From Kocuria rosea (lineage in GTDB: Bacteria > Actinomycetota > Actinomycetes > Actinomycetales > Micrococcaceae), in assembly GCF_023715525.1 (NCBI RefSeq), contig NZ_JAMBOG010000024.1, positions 1-44,648 on the forward strand: a DNA stretch of 44,648 nucleotides, written 5' to 3'. The notes beneath the pieces were generated by a model. That model was not told where the DNA came from. It saw nothing but the letters and a program-made list of their open reading frames with translations, and did no database searches. Position 1 is the stretch's first letter. Each line of letters begins with the position of its first letter. Made by a program: the position numbers and the translations under genes. Positions 44,522 to 44,648 of the stretch are shown here, one piece after another.

Positions 44522-44648
44522 TGTACTGCCCAGGGTGGTTGGTTGAGGTGCGGCGACTTATCTGCGCTGGTTGATGCATGAGGAGGGCCTCCTGCGTTGG
44601 AGTGGAAGTGTCTAGGTTCCGCATCCGACGAGGAGGCCCTCGATGTCC
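44522..44648 (+). mobile_element. Left end of a second IS481-like element
   Basis: TGTACTGCCCAGGGTGGTTGGTTGA starts directly after the shared CCTAGG and resembles the first IS end (TGTAGTTCCCAGGGAGG..). GAGGGCCTCCT (about 44584-44594) is complementary to AGGAGGCCCTC just before ATG 44643, repeating the hairpin-over-ribosome-site layout. The transposase is cut by the window edge after two codons. Confidence 0.8.

Overview
The window reads as a chromosomal segment of a very GC-rich actinobacterium, most likely of the Micrococcaceae (Kocuria-like; inferred from gene content, not tested). Support comes from the HspR/HAIR heat-shock circuit on dnaK and clpB, a DUF3073 gene beside purM, GTG/TTG starts, and many start codons placed 6-8 bases after a TANNNT box, the layout of leaderless actinobacterial mRNAs. 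No rRNA, tRNA or CRISPR array was seen.

Layout. 1-1140: start of a lactate-utilisation gene (lutA, cut by the left edge), a TGGT-N3-ACCA operator and a divergent FadR-type regulator. 1141-4148: the most unusual locus. It has a leaderless NarL-type response regulator, a divergent 51-codon gene for an exported peptide ending in CYYVPFWC, a multi-pass membrane histidine kinase, and an alkyltransferase-like gene overlapping the kinase. The small peptide gene is easily missed because it starts with GTG. 4142-12152: purine synthesis (purC, purD on minus; purF, purM on plus) around a lipoprotein, an asparaginase, an SCP-like protein and a small membrane protein, then DUF3073. 12407-15126: clpB with a HAIR box. 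15225-17674: CmtR-type metal sensor, Cys-tailed CDF transporter, CopC-CopD fusion. 17828-20907: lipoprotein, unknown membrane protein, MHS-type transporter. 21055-24086: two overlapping ferritin-like genes, the second with a degraded metal site, convergent with a YcnI-type copper protein and its membrane partner. 24243-34261: accessory metabolism (GNAT, CDP-alcohol phosphatidyltransferase, SulP, VOC, DinB, small membrane proteins, two tandem HAD phosphatases, DEAD-box helicase, DoxX-like protein, hexose-6-phosphate mutarotase). 34354-37424: AGCS symporter, LOG-family hydrolase, trmB. 37546-41771: dnaK-grpE-dnaJ-hspR with two HAIR boxes. 41842-43440: short leader ORF, P-loop kinase, pabC. 43444-44648: a complete IS481-family element, abutting the start of a second one across one shared CCTAGG.

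How the parts work together. HspR, the last gene of the dnaK operon, should repress both its own operon and clpB. The metal genes form two islands, a thiophilic-metal one (cmtR-CDF) next to CopCD and a copper one (YcnI plus membrane protein). The peptide, kinase and regulator form a plausible self-contained signalling cassette. A motif in the peptide promoter recurs 60 bases past the regulator gene, facing a strongly structured non-coding stretch, which raises the possibility of a regulated small RNA. That last step is inference.
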